DNA of 64,000 nucleotides from Psychromarinibacter sediminicola (GTDB lineage: Bacteria > Pseudomonadota > Alphaproteobacteria > Rhodobacterales > Rhodobacteraceae), in NCBI RefSeq assembly GCF_029168335.1, contig NZ_JARGYC010000016.1, positions 1 through 64,000 on the forward strand, read 5' to 3'. Below, in pieces: positions 26,871 through 35,571 of the stretch (positions are counted from its first letter, which is position 1; the number at the start of each line of letters is the position of its first letter). Made by a program: the position numbers and the translations under genes. The notes under the pieces were generated by a model. It saw only the letters and a program-made list of their open reading frames with translations, made no database searches and was not told the origin of the DNA.

Positions 26871-28616
26871 TTATAATTGAATGTTGTTAGTGCGGCAGTT
26901 TTGCGTCGCCCGCAGGTCCGGCGCGCCCTCCGTGTCCAGCACGACGCCGAACAGCGTCTTCGCCTGCGCCGCCGTGTAGTATCCCAACGCCACGTCGCGG
27001 GCGACCGCATCGGGGTCGCGGGTCAGCGGGTCGCCATAGCCGCCGCCGCCCGGCGTGCGGACATGGACGCGGTCGCCGGGCGACAGCGGGATGTCCTGCT
27101 CCTTCGACAGGTGCGGCGGTTCGTGCGCGGTGCCGCCGCGCCAAACGGTCACCGTGTTGGGCGCCCCGTCGCCGCCACTCAGCGCGCCCTGCGGGCCGGT
27201 GCGGCCGTGGTCCATGACGAAGCTCGCGCGCGCCTCGCCGCGGCGCAGTTCGACGAGATAGTCGAGCCCGAAGCCGCCGCGGTGGCGTCCCGCGCCGCCC
27301 GAGCCCTCGTGCAGGCGGTAGTGGTGGTAGAGCACCGGGAACGCCTGTTCCATGATCTCGACCGGCGGCGCCTTGGAGATGCCGATGGTCGAGCAGCCGT
27401 TCGACAGCCCGTCGGTGTCGGCATTGCCGCCATAGCCGCCGCCGGAGAGCTGGTACATGACATAGCCCCGCCCTTTCGCCGGGTCGTGGCCGCCGAGGGC
27501 GAAGTTGCCGGAGGTGCCGGCGGGGGCCGCGGTGACCCGGTCGGGCAGCGCCGGGGCGAGGGCGGCGAAGACGGCCTCGGCGATGCGCTGCGACACCTCG
27601 GCGGCGCAGCCGGAGACCGGGCGGGGATACTGCGCGTCGAGGAAGGTGGCCTCGATCCCGGTGACGTGCAGCGGCTCGAAGGCGCCGGCGGAGATCGGCA
27701 CCTCGGGGAAGATGTGGCGCATGGCGAGGTAGACCGACGACAGCGTCGTGGCGCGCACCGAGTTCATCGGGCCGAGGCAGGGCGGGCTTGAGCCCGCGAA
27801 GTCGAAGCGCAGGTCTTCGCCGTGTTTAGAGACGCTCAGGCGGATGGCGAGCGGTTCGTTGACGACCCCGTCGCTGTCGATCCAGGCGGTGCTGTCATAG
27901 GTGCCGTCGGGGATGTCGGCGATAAAGGCGCGCATCTGTTGCGCCGCCCGGGTGCGAAGCTCGGCGATGGCCTCGGTCACCGTGTCGTCGCCGTAGCGGT
28001 CCATGAGCGCGGTCAGGCGGTCCTCGCCCACCATCAGCGCGGCCGCCTGCGCCTTGACATCGCCGATGCGCTGGTCGGCGACGCGGATGTTGGAGCAGAT
28101 GATCTGGTAGATCTCGGGGTCCATCTCGCCGCGCTTGAAGAGTTTCACCGGGGGCAGGCGCAGGCCTTCCTGCTCGACGGCGGTGGCCGAGGCCGAGAAG
28201 CCGCCGGGCACGGCGCCGCCGGTGTCGGGCCAGTGGCCGGTATTGGACAGCCAGCAATAGAGCCTGCCATGCCGGTAGAACGGCCGGGCGAAGCGCACGT
28301 CCATCAGGTGGGTGCCGCCGAGATAGGGGTCGTTGACAATATAGATGTCGTCGGGCTCCGGCGCGGCGGTAAGGCCGGCGGCGATACGCTCGGTCAGGAT
28401 GCGGGTGGATTCCTGCATGGTGCCGACGAAGACCGGCAGGCCGCCGGCGCCTTGCGCGATCAGCGCGCCGTCGGTGGCGTAGATGCCGTCGGAACGGTCG
28501 TTCGCCTCGGCGATGACGGGCGAAAAGGCGGCGCGGGAGAAGCTGAGATCCATCTCGTCGCAGACCTGCTGCAGGCCGGACTGGATGACCGAGAGGGTGA
28601 TGGGGTCGAGGGTCAT
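26871..28616 (-). CDS. hyuB: Hydantoinase B/oxoprolinase family protein
   Basis: A 581-residue HyuB subunit. Family landmarks are MTLDPITLSVIQSGL at the start, EMDLSFSRAAFSPVIAEANDRS, NDPYLGGTHLMD and the C-terminal GGGGYGDPLTRDP. With HyuA it performs ATP-dependent opening of a cyclic amide such as hydantoin or 5-oxoproline, or a carboxylation in the acetone/acetophenone carboxylase branch; the real substrate is not decidable here. It is the last gene of hyuA-DUF1801-hyuB; its ATG overlaps the DUF1801 stop codon. It ends with a low-GC tail of codons (NNIQL) unlike the rest. Confidence 0.93.
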   Translation of the reverse strand: MTLDPITLSVIQSGLQQVCDEMDLSFSRAAFSPVIAEANDRSDGIYATDGALIAQGAGGLPVFVGTMQESTRILTERIAAGLTAAPEPDDIYIVNDPYLGGTHLMDVRFARPFYRHGRLYCWLSNTGHWPDTGGAVPGGFSASATAVEQEGLRLPPVKLFKRGEMDPEIYQIICSNIRVADQRIGDVKAQAAALMVGEDRLTALMDRYGDDTVTEAIAELRTRAAQQMRAFIADIPDGTYDSTAWIDSDGVVNEPLAIRLSVSKHGEDLRFDFAGSSPPCLGPMNSVRATTLSSVYLAMRHIFPEVPISAGAFEPLHVTGIEATFLDAQYPRPVSGCAAEVSQRIAEAVFAALAPALPDRVTAAPAGTSGNFALGGHDPAKGRGYVMYQLSGGGYGGNADTDGLSNGCSTIGISKAPPVEIMEQAFPVLYHHYRLHEGSGGAGRHRGGFGLDYLVELRRGEARASFVMDHGRTGPQGALSGGDGAPNTVTVWRGGTAHEPPHLSKEQDIPLSPGDRVHVRTPGGGGYGDPLTRDPDAVARDVALGYYTAAQAKTLFGVVLDTEGAPDLRATQNCRTNNIQL

Positions 28617-29011
28617 ATGCGTCTCTTGCCCCGGTGATAGGTGAGCGCGCGGGAGAGGCAGAGGGAGAGGGCCTGTTCGTCGGGGTCGTAGGGCAGGAGG
28701 AGGGCGCGGTTGCCGGAGTATTGGAAGACATCGGGGAGGTCGGTGCGGAAGCTGTCGACCAGCGTGGTCTGGCAGTTGAAGAGGACGGCCGGGGCGCCCG
28801 AGACGAGACCGAGGCGGATCGTGGTGCCGGATTTCGTCCGTTCCGTCAGGTAGGCCGGCTCGCCCCATTTCAGGGTCTCGGTGAGCGGGCCGGTCCCCGT
28901 CTCTTCGGCCAGCGCGAAGATCAGCGCGCGAGCGCGGTCGAGCCGGGCGTGGGCCGTGTCGGGGAAGGCGGCGAAGGCGGCGGCGACCGCGTCGGGCATC
29001 CGCGGGCTCAT
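28613..29011 (-). CDS. DUF1801 domain protein within the hydantoinase operon
   Basis: A 132-residue single-domain DUF1801 protein (YdhG-like fold), recognised by TETLKWGEPAYLTERTKSG, LFNCQTTLVDSFRTD and YSGNRALLL. No enzymatic activity is known for the family; members of this fold bind small ligands or partner proteins. It is inserted precisely between hyuA and hyuB with a four-base overlap at each end (ATGA both times), which points to stoichiometric co-translation. Possible roles are an accessory or stabilising subunit; this is inference from position. Confidence 0.85.
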   Translation of the reverse strand: MSPRMPDAVAAAFAAFPDTAHARLDRARALIFALAEETGTGPLTETLKWGEPAYLTERTKSGTTIRLGLVSGAPAVLFNCQTTLVDSFRTDLPDVFQYSGNRALLLPYDPDEQALSLCLSRALTYHRGKRRI

Positions 29012-31056
29012 CGGGCGACCTCCAGGATCAGGTTGCCGTGCGGGTCGGCCGTGGCCGTGTCGCCCGGTTCGATCAGGAGCGTGGTGTCCATCTGCTCGAC
29101 GACCGCCGGGCCGGTGATCCGCGCCTCGGGCGGCAGGTGCTCGCGCCGGTAGACGGGGGTGTCCTGCGGGCCGCTGTCGAAGGTGACGGGGCGGGTGGCG
29201 ACGCGGGCGGCGTCCAGCGTGACGCGGCGGGCGGACGGATCGAGCAGGGTCGACAGGTCGACGGGCGGGCGCGTGCCGATGACCGAGCTGTTGGCATTGA
29301 CGACGCTGGCACGGATCTCGTCGAGAGCGACGCGAAAGCGGGCGAAATAGACCCTTTCGAACGCCGTTTGCAGCGCCTCGCGCGTGATCTGCGGGTCGGG
29401 GACGGGCACGCGGATCAGGTGGGTCTGGCCGATGAACTGCATGTCGACGGAATGCACGCGGCGCAGGTCGGCGAGGCGCAGGGTCTCGGCGTTGATCGCG
29501 GCCGCGCCCTCGGCGGCCTGCTCGTCGAAGACGGCGCGGAGGTCGGCCATGTCGAGCTGGTCGAGCGGCGTGTTGATCGTGCGCACGTAGTCGTGGCGCA
29601 GGTCGGCGACGACGCAGCCGATGGCGTTGGTGATGCCCGGGCGCGGCGGGACCAGGACGCGGGGGATGCCGAGTTCGCGGGCCAGCGCGGCGGCGTGAAG
29701 CGGGCCGGCGCCGCCGAAGGCGAAGAGCGCGAAGTCGCGGGGGTCGGCGCCGAGCGAGAGCGAGACCATGCGGATCGCCCCGGCCATGCGCGTGTTGGCG
29801 ACGCGGATCACGGCGGCGGCGGCGTCCTCCGGCGACAGGCCCAGCGGCGTGCCGAGGCGGTCGGCGAAGATCCGGCGGATGTCGTCCAGCGACACGCCGC
29901 CCGTGACGTTGATGCGGGCGGGGTCGAGGCGGCCGAGCAGGAGGTTGGCATCCGAGATCGTGGGGTCGGTGCCGCCGAGGCCATAGCAGATCGGCCCCGG
30001 GTCGGCGCCGGCGCTTTGCGGGCCGACCTCCAGCAGCCCGGCGGCGTTGACGCGGGCGATGGAGCCGCCGCCGGCGCCGACGGAGCGCACGTCGACCATC
30101 GGCACGTGGATCGGCATGGCGTATTCGATCTCGGTCTCGTTGGAGACCTGCGGCTCGGCGTTCCGGATCAGCGCCACATCGGTCGAGGTGCCGCCCATGT
30201 CGTAGGTGATCAGGTTCTCCATCCCCGCCACCCGCCCGGTATAGGCGGCGGCCATGACGCCGGAGGCGGGGCCGGACATCACCGTCTTGGCGGCCTCGTC
30301 GGCGACGGTGCGCGACGAGACCATGCCGCCATTGCCGTTCATCACCAGGAGGTCGCCGGCATAGCCGCCCTCGGCCAGTTCCGTCTCTAGCCTGCGGATA
30401 TAGCGCGCCAGCAGCGGCTGGACCGAGGCGTTGACGGCGGCGGTGACGCCGCGCTCGAACTCGCGGCTTTCCGACAGGAGCGCATGGCCGAGTGTGATGT
30501 GATCGTTGGGCCAGAGGGCGCGCAGGATCTCGGCGGCGCGCAGCTCGTGGGCGGGGTTGGCGTAGGCGTGGAGGAAGTGGACGACGAGTGCCTCGCAACC
30601 CTGCGCGAGCAGGGTTTCGGCGGCGGCGCGCAGGGCGGGCTCGTCCAGCGGGGTGACAACGGCGCCGGCGGCGTCCATGCGTTCGGGCACTTCGCGCCGC
30701 AGGTCGCGGGGGATGATGGGGCGGAAGGCGCCCTTCATGCTGTAGGGCTGCGGCCGGGTGCGGCGGCCGAGTTCGAGGACGTCGCGGAAGCCTGCGGTGG
30801 TGATCAGGCCGGTGCGGGCGAGCTTGCGCTCTAGCACCGCGTTGGTCGTGGTGGTGGTGCCGTGGACGATGAGCGACAGCGCGGCGAGATCGGTTTCGGC
30901 CGCAGACAGCGCGTTCAGCACGCCGAACGCCTGGTTGTCGGGGGTGGAGGCGACCTTGGCCAGCCGGACGGCGCCGGTGGCGGGGTCGATCTGCACGAGG
31001 TCGGTAAAGGTGCCGCCCACGTCGACGCCCGCGACCTGTCCCGCTGCCTTGTCCAT
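29008..31056 (-). CDS. hyuA: Hydantoinase A/oxoprolinase family protein
   Basis: A 682-residue HyuA subunit of the actin-like ATPase fold. Phosphate-binding motifs are VAGVDVGGTFTD (about 8-19), VHGTTTTTNAVLERK and YDMGGTSTDVALI; the C-terminal domain contains GPAVVEQMDTTLLI, typical of the oxoprolinase/N-methylhydantoinase A family. It couples ATP hydrolysis to ring opening together with HyuB. First gene of a tightly overlapped three-gene operon; 54 bases upstream is the PCuAC-like gene on the same strand. Confidence 0.94.
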   Translation of the reverse strand: MDKAAGQVAGVDVGGTFTDLVQIDPATGAVRLAKVASTPDNQAFGVLNALSAAETDLAALSLIVHGTTTTTNAVLERKLARTGLITTAGFRDVLELGRRTRPQPYSMKGAFRPIIPRDLRREVPERMDAAGAVVTPLDEPALRAAAETLLAQGCEALVVHFLHAYANPAHELRAAEILRALWPNDHITLGHALLSESREFERGVTAAVNASVQPLLARYIRRLETELAEGGYAGDLLVMNGNGGMVSSRTVADEAAKTVMSGPASGVMAAAYTGRVAGMENLITYDMGGTSTDVALIRNAEPQVSNETEIEYAMPIHVPMVDVRSVGAGGGSIARVNAAGLLEVGPQSAGADPGPICYGLGGTDPTISDANLLLGRLDPARINVTGGVSLDDIRRIFADRLGTPLGLSPEDAAAAVIRVANTRMAGAIRMVSLSLGADPRDFALFAFGGAGPLHAAALARELGIPRVLVPPRPGITNAIGCVVADLRHDYVRTINTPLDQLDMADLRAVFDEQAAEGAAAINAETLRLADLRRVHSVDMQFIGQTHLIRVPVPDPQITREALQTAFERVYFARFRVALDEIRASVVNANSSVIGTRPPVDLSTLLDPSARRVTLDAARVATRPVTFDSGPQDTPVYRREHLPPEARITGPAVVEQMDTTLLIEPGDTATADPHGNLILEVAR

Positions 31057-31110
31057 CCGGTCCCTCGCCCTGCCCTCGCGGGTCGAGTGAAGGCGCGGGC
31101 GGCGGCGGTG

Positions 31111-31863
31111 TCAATCCACGGTGATCTGGGCCGAGGCGGCGATGACCTCTCCGTTCACCTCGTAGGCGCGGTGGTCGTTGGTGTTGAGCGCGACGCGCAC
31201 CTCGTAGCTGCCGGGCGGCAGCGCGCCGATGCGGTAGCTGGGGCCGTAGAGGCGCGAGAGCTTCAGCCCGTCGAGATAGAGATGCGCGTGGCCGTGGCCG
31301 GGCTCGTGCGGGCCGTCGACGGCGGCCTCGTCGAAGGCGATGTTGTCGGTGTCCAGGGTAACGCGCCAGCCGTCGCCCTCGGGCGTGACGGTCATCGACA
31401 GCGACGGGACCGGCTCGCCCTCGGGCACCGCGTAGGGTGTGGTGCCGTGCGACTCTCCCATGCCCTCGACGATGCGGGCGCGGGTGGAGACGGCGCCCGC
31501 CTGGGCGAAGCGCAGGGTCACGGGGATCAGCCGGCCGGGCGCGGTGCCGCCCTCCAGCCCGGTGAGCATGCCGTGGGCGCCGTCGACGGCCAGCTTCGGC
31601 GAGGCGCCGGCGGGGATCGCGAGGCCCTCGGAGAACAGCGCGCCGGCGAGGATCAGCTGGCCCTCGGCGGCGGTGGAGATCTCCACCAGCCGGTCCGGCG
31701 GGCCGGCGTTGTCGATGGTCAGCGCCAGCGCGAGGCCGTCGCCATGCGGCTCCAGCGTGGCGTCGCGCAGGGCGATGTCGGGGCTGCGCAGGGCGACATA
31801 CCAGACCGCCGCACCGGCCAGGCCGAGAAGGATTGCCGCACCCAGGATCCAAAGGGGTTTCAC
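31111..31863 (-). CDS. PCuAC-like (copper chaperone fold) membrane-anchored protein
   Basis: A 250-residue protein with an N-terminal membrane anchor or uncleaved signal (about 4-24). Residues about 28-140 follow the layout of the PCuAC copper chaperone domain (strands around VRDATLEP-like IALRDATLEP, AIPAGASPKLAVDGAHGMLTGLE, IPVTLRF), but most Met/His copper ligands of that family are missing. A second domain (about 150-250) has HEPGHGHAHLYLDG, a histidine-rich loop that could bind metal instead. It starts at GTG with GGAGG four bases upstream. Divergent from the polytopic membrane protein gene with only 29 bases between starts. Confidence 0.65.
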   Translation of the reverse strand: MKPLWILGAAILLGLAGAAVWYVALRSPDIALRDATLEPHGDGLALALTIDNAGPPDRLVEISTAAEGQLILAGALFSEGLAIPAGASPKLAVDGAHGMLTGLEGGTAPGRLIPVTLRFAQAGAVSTRARIVEGMGESHGTTPYAVPEGEPVPSLSMTVTPEGDGWRVTLDTDNIAFDEAAVDGPHEPGHGHAHLYLDGLKLSRLYGPSYRIGALPPGSYEVRVALNTNDHRAYEVNGEVIAASAQITVD

Positions 31864-31892
31864 GCCGCCCTCCGCCGCGTAACATCCGCGCC

Positions 31893-33287
31893 ATGAAAGC
31901 TAACCTTCTTCCCGGCGCCTGCAAAGCCTTCGTTCTCCTGCTCGCCGCGGTCGTGCCGGGGCGGGCGCTGGCCCATGCCTCGGAACAGGGGCTGGTGCTG
32001 CTCCTGCCGACGGATCTCTACACCGGCGCCGGCGTGGCGGCGGTGGCGGCAACGGTGGTTCTGCTGGCGCTGTTGCCCGCCGGCTGGGCGGCGCGGCTGT
32101 TCGCGTCGGTGGCCGTTCTGCGGTGGCGGGCCGAGGGGGCGCGGGTCGTCGCAAGCTGCCTGTCCTTCCTGTTGCTGGCGGCGCTTGTGGTGGCGGGGCT
32201 CGCGGGGCCGCGCGACCCGCTGGCGAACCCGCTGCCGCTGGTGGTCTGGACCGTCTTCTGGGTCGGGCTCGTCGTGGCGCAGGGCCTGCTGGGCAACCTC
32301 TGGGCCTGGCTGAACCCGTGGAGCGGGCCGCTGGCCGTGCTGCGGCGCCTCGCCGGCGGATGGCGGGTGCGGCGGTTGCGGAGCGGGGTGTGGCCGGGCG
32401 TGGCGACCTTCCTCGCCTTCGCCGGCTTCCTGCTGGCCGACCCGGCGCCGGCGGACCCGGACCGGCTGGCCGTGGCGGTGGCGCTTTACTGGCTGTTCAC
32501 CTTCGGCATGGCACTGGTCTTCGGCCCGCGCTGGCTGCGCCGGGGCGAGGGGCTGTCGATGGCGCTGGCGGCCTATGCGCGGGTGGGCGTCTTCGGCCGC
32601 CGCGGCGGGCGGCTGCGGATCGGGGTGCCGGGCTGGCAGATCCTGCGCGGGCGGGCGGCGCCGGGAATGGCGCTCCTGTCGGTGCTGATCCTCGGCACCG
32701 GCAGCTTCGACGGCGTCAACGAGACCTTCTGGTGGCTGGGCGTGCTGGGCCTGAACCCGTTCGAGTTTCCCGGCCGCTCCGCCATCGTCTGGCCGACGCT
32801 GGCGGGGATGGTCGTGGCGAACCTGGCGCTGGTTGCGGTGCTGAGCGGCTGCATCTGGGCCGGGCTGCGGCTGGTGCGGAGCGGGATGCGCCTGTCCCGG
32901 GCCTTCGCGCTGTTCGCGCCGTCGGTGGTGCCGATCGCGCTGGGCTATCACGTGGCACATTACCTGACGAGCTTCATGGTGGACGGGCAGTACGCGCTGG
33001 TGGCGCTGAGCGATCCGTTCCTGACCGGGGCGGATCTGCTGGGGCTGGGCGAGTTCTATGTCACCACCGGGTTCTTCAACACCACCGGCACGGTGCAGGT
33101 GATCTACCTGGTGCAGGCAGGCGCGGTCGTGGTCGGGCACGTCCTGGCGGTGCTGCTGGCCCATGCGCTGGCGGTGAAGGCGGTGGGCGACGGCCGGCGC
33201 GCGGCGCTGAGCCAGGCGCCGCTGGCGCTGTTCATGATCGGCTACACGCTGTTCGGGCTGTGGCTGCTGGCCTCGCCGCGGTTCTGA
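31893..33287 (+). CDS. Polytopic membrane protein of unknown function
   Basis: A 464-residue protein with a signal-peptide-like start (ending RALAHA) and about ten further hydrophobic segments. I cannot assign a function. Histidine pairs inside predicted helices (YHVAHYL near the middle of the second half, and GHVLAVLLAHAL near the C-terminus) could hold heme or copper, which fits its pairing with a PCuAC-like gene; this is inference. Similar proteins have been given the name fenitrothion hydrolase in some annotations, which I would not adopt. The ATG has no clear ribosome binding site. Confidence 0.72.
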   Translation: MKANLLPGACKAFVLLLAAVVPGRALAHASEQGLVLLLPTDLYTGAGVAAVAATVVLLALLPAGWAARLFASVAVLRWRAEGARVVASCLSFLLLAALVVAGLAGPRDPLANPLPLVVWTVFWVGLVVAQGLLGNLWAWLNPWSGPLAVLRRLAGGWRVRRLRSGVWPGVATFLAFAGFLLADPAPADPDRLAVAVALYWLFTFGMALVFGPRWLRRGEGLSMALAAYARVGVFGRRGGRLRIGVPGWQILRGRAAPGMALLSVLILGTGSFDGVNETFWWLGVLGLNPFEFPGRSAIVWPTLAGMVVANLALVAVLSGCIWAGLRLVRSGMRLSRAFALFAPSVVPIALGYHVAHYLTSFMVDGQYALVALSDPFLTGADLLGLGEFYVTTGFFNTTGTVQVIYLVQAGAVVVGHVLAVLLAHALAVKAVGDGRRAALSQAPLALFMIGYTLFGLWLLASPRF

Positions 33288-33290
33288 GGG

Positions 33291-33408
33291 ACGTTTCGGA
33301 TCGCTGCGCGATCCGACCGAGGTGGGGGGCCAGCCCCCGCCGTCCATCGTGCTCGCACCGATGGCGCACAATGAACGGCCCCCCGGGATATTTCCGACCA
33401 GAAGAAGC
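33291..33408 (+). repeat. Structured intergenic repeat, copy B
   Basis: Same family as copy A, oriented on the plus strand directly after the stop of the membrane protein gene. Hairpins in order: CGGATCGC/GCGATCCG (33297-33315), GGGGGC/GCCCCC (about 33324-33337) and CCATCG-TGC-TC-GCA-C-CGATGG (33344-33364), then GCACAATGAACG and the CCCCCCGGGATATTTCCGAC..AGAAGAAG block. Compared with copy A, each of the three stems carries a base-pair change on both arms. Confidence 0.8.
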
Positions 33409-33503
33409 ATGGGGGCGCGTCTCGGGCGGGTGGCGCCGCGGCGGATGCGCAAAGAAATCCGTGGACAGTGCGGGGGTTGCTTTGCACACTCGGGACACAA
33501 ACG

Positions 33504-33519
33504 GCGGACCGGGGTCCGC
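33504..33519 (+). promoter_or_regulatory. Palindrome in the leader of the Liv-type binding protein gene
   Basis: GCGGACC-GG-GGTCCGC is a perfect inverted repeat about 26 bases before the start codon. It could be an operator or a leader hairpin; no matching site was noticed before the Liv permease operon. Confidence 0.4.
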
Positions 33520-33545
33520 GCAGGCAGAACCGGGGGGTTCAGGAG

Positions 33546-34823
33546 ATGACCAGCAACACCACGCGCCGCGGGGCGCTGAAGACGCTTGCCGCCGGGGGCG
33601 GCGCCGCGGCGACGCTGCCGCTCTGGGCTCGCTACACCCACGCGCAGAGCGCCGAGCCGATCCGCATCGGGTTCCAGGTGCACCGCACCGGGATCGGGGC
33701 GGCCTATGGCCGCTGGTACGACCGGACGACGCAGGCGGCCGCGACGCTGATCAACGAGGCGGGCGGAATCAACGGCCGCCCGGTGGAGATCGTCGCCGAG
33801 GACGACGGCACCGATCCGCGCCGGGGCGCCGAGGTGGTGGAGAAGTTCGCCAACCAACACAACTGCGACATCGGCTTCGGGACGCTGTTTTCCCACGTCG
33901 TCATGGGCTCCGCCCCGCGCGCGGGCGAGCTGCAGCTGCCGTATTTCGTGGTGTCGGAGGGGCATCACGTGGCCTCGGGCGCGCTGAACCGCTGGACGCT
34001 GCAGCCCGGCATCACCGACGTGAAGAGCCAGGTGATGTCGATGGCGCCCTGGGTGCTGGGGAATCTCGGCAAGAAGGTCACGATGGTGTTTCCGGACTAT
34101 GCGTTCGGCCACGACCACCGCGACTTCTTCTCGGCCGCGGTCGAGGCGAATGGCGGCGAGATCGTGGGGCTGGTGCCGATCCCGCCGACCGAGACCTCGT
34201 TCACCCGCTATTTCCCGCAGATCCCGCGCGAGACCGAAGTCTTGTATCACGTGATGGTCGGTCCCGCCGTGCTGACCTTCGTGAAGGAGCTGGGCGAGTT
34301 CTTCGGGCCGTCGGCGCCGGCGATCTTCGGGTTCATCGACTCGCTGGAGGCCGTGGCGCTGGATTCGCCGGGGCTGGACTTCCTGAACGACACCTATTTC
34401 TGGGAGGGGATGCCGCGCTATGCGCAGGCGGACCAGTCGGAGTACGACGCCTTCTACCGCGAGAAGGTGGGCGTCGACGACACCGGCTCTTCGGTCAGCG
34501 ACCCGTCCGACGTGTCGACCTATGCCCACATGTTCGGCTGCTGGGAGACGCTCTACGTCATCAAGGACGCCATGGAGGCGGCCGGGTATTCGGGACCGCA
34601 GGACCGCCAGCTTCTGGTCGAGGCCGTGGAGGCGATGACCGAGTTTCCGCAGTCGCGCGAGCATCCGCAGGGGCCGAAGCGGTTCAACGGCAAGACCCAC
34701 CAGGTGTTCGGCCAGCAATATATCAGCCGGGTCAACGACGGGCGGCTGGACGTGGTGCACACGACGTCGATCGAGGACACGATGTATCCCGACGAGGTGG
34801 ACTACACCACGACGTCCTTCTGA
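33546..34823 (+). CDS. Liv/amide-type ABC transporter substrate-binding protein (Tat-exported)
   Basis: A 425-residue type I periplasmic binding protein of the Leu/Ile/Val-urea-amide family. The N-terminus has a twin-arginine signal (TTRRGALKTLA, then an Ala-rich core ending at AQS), so it is exported folded. The mature part begins IRIGFQVHRTG, with the paired lobes typical of the family. It is the only such protein in the window and probably feeds a Liv-type permease; the permease operon at 17.4-20.7 kb lacks a binding protein. AGGAG directly abuts the ATG, tighter than usual. Confidence 0.9.
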   Translation: MTSNTTRRGALKTLAAGGGAAATLPLWARYTHAQSAEPIRIGFQVHRTGIGAAYGRWYDRTTQAAATLINEAGGINGRPVEIVAEDDGTDPRRGAEVVEKFANQHNCDIGFGTLFSHVVMGSAPRAGELQLPYFVVSEGHHVASGALNRWTLQPGITDVKSQVMSMAPWVLGNLGKKVTMVFPDYAFGHDHRDFFSAAVEANGGEIVGLVPIPPTETSFTRYFPQIPRETEVLYHVMVGPAVLTFVKELGEFFGPSAPAIFGFIDSLEAVALDSPGLDFLNDTYFWEGMPRYAQADQSEYDAFYREKVGVDDTGSSVSDPSDVSTYAHMFGCWETLYVIKDAMEAAGYSGPQDRQLLVEAVEAMTEFPQSREHPQGPKRFNGKTHQVFGQQYISRVNDGRLDVVHTTSIEDTMYPDEVDYTTTSF

Positions 34824-34886
34824 GCCGCTGCGCCGCCGCGCCGTCGCAGGCGCGCGGGCGGCCGGGGGTCCGACACGGGCGCCCGG

Positions 34887-35534
34887 TCAGAACGGCACCT
34901 TCGCCTTGTAGGTCACGCCGGCGCCGCCATCGGGATGCCTAAGCCGCAGGCTCTCGGAGTGCAGCATCAGCCGGGGCCAGTCGCGCGCCGCGCCCTCGGC
35001 GTAGAACGGGTCGCCCAGGATCGGGTGCCCGAGTTCCTTCATATGCACCCGTAACTGGTGGCTCCGCCCCGTCTTCGGCATCAATCGCACCCGCGTGGTC
35101 CCGTCCTCCACCCGCATGACGCGCCAGTCCGTCTGGGCCGGCTTGCCCCGCGCGTGATCCACCATCTGTCGCGGCCGGTTCGGCCAGTCCACGATCAGCG
35201 GCAGGTCCACGGTGCCCTTCGCCGGGGTCAGCGCGCCCCAGACCCGCGCCACGTAGGTCTTCTTCGCCTGCCGCTTCTCGAATTGCAGGCCGAGGTGCCG
35301 CTGCGCCGGCTGCGTCAGAGCAAAGACCATGACGCCGGAGGTGTCGCGGTCCAGCCGGTGGACCAGCAGCGCCTCGGGGAAGGCCGCCTGCACCCGGGCC
35401 AGCAGGCAGTCGGCCAGATGCGCGCCCTTGCCGGGCACCGACAGCAGGCCCGCGGGCTTGTCGACCACCAGGATCTCGTGATCCGCGTGGAGGACCTCCA
35501 GCGGCACGTCGGGCGGGGCATAGTCCGCGCTCAT
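34887..35534 (-). CDS. RluA-family RNA pseudouridine synthase
   Basis: A 215-residue pseudouridine synthase without an S4 domain. The catalytic motif is VHRLDRDTSGVMV (Asp in HRLDRDTSG, about 58-66), followed by KKTYVARVWG and MPKTGRSHQLRVHM. The short length and lack of S4 resemble E. coli RluA, which modifies 23S rRNA U746 and tRNA U32, but other short members exist, so the target is not certain. It is downstream of the GAF-domain sulfoxide reductase gene on the same strand with a gap of under 40 bases. Confidence 0.92.
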   Translation of the reverse strand: MSADYAPPDVPLEVLHADHEILVVDKPAGLLSVPGKGAHLADCLLARVQAAFPEALLVHRLDRDTSGVMVFALTQPAQRHLGLQFEKRQAKKTYVARVWGALTPAKGTVDLPLIVDWPNRPRQMVDHARGKPAQTDWRVMRVEDGTTRVRLMPKTGRSHQLRVHMKELGHPILGDPFYAEGAARDWPRLMLHSESLRLRHPDGGAGVTYKAKVPF

Positions 35535-35571
35535 GCCGCCCCGGCCCGGCTCGGGGATGCCGAGGGGCCCG

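Noticed and set aside
26846-26877. TTGACA followed by TATAAT on the plus strand
   Set aside because: The spacer is 20 bases, too long for a housekeeping promoter, and the -10 overlaps the end of hyuB, driving only antisense transcription into it.
31111-31863. Assignment as a functional copper chaperone PCuAC
   Set aside because: The fold layout fits but most Met/His ligands are missing, so only the fold-level name is kept.
28613-31924. Open frame of 1103 codons on the minus strand
   Set aside because: It is the DUF1801 gene plus an out-of-frame reading of hyuA; the upstream section has Arg/Pro-rich shadow composition.
31893-33287. Assignment as fenitrothion hydrolase
   Set aside because: The name occurs on similar membrane proteins in some annotations, but nothing in the sequence shows hydrolase motifs.
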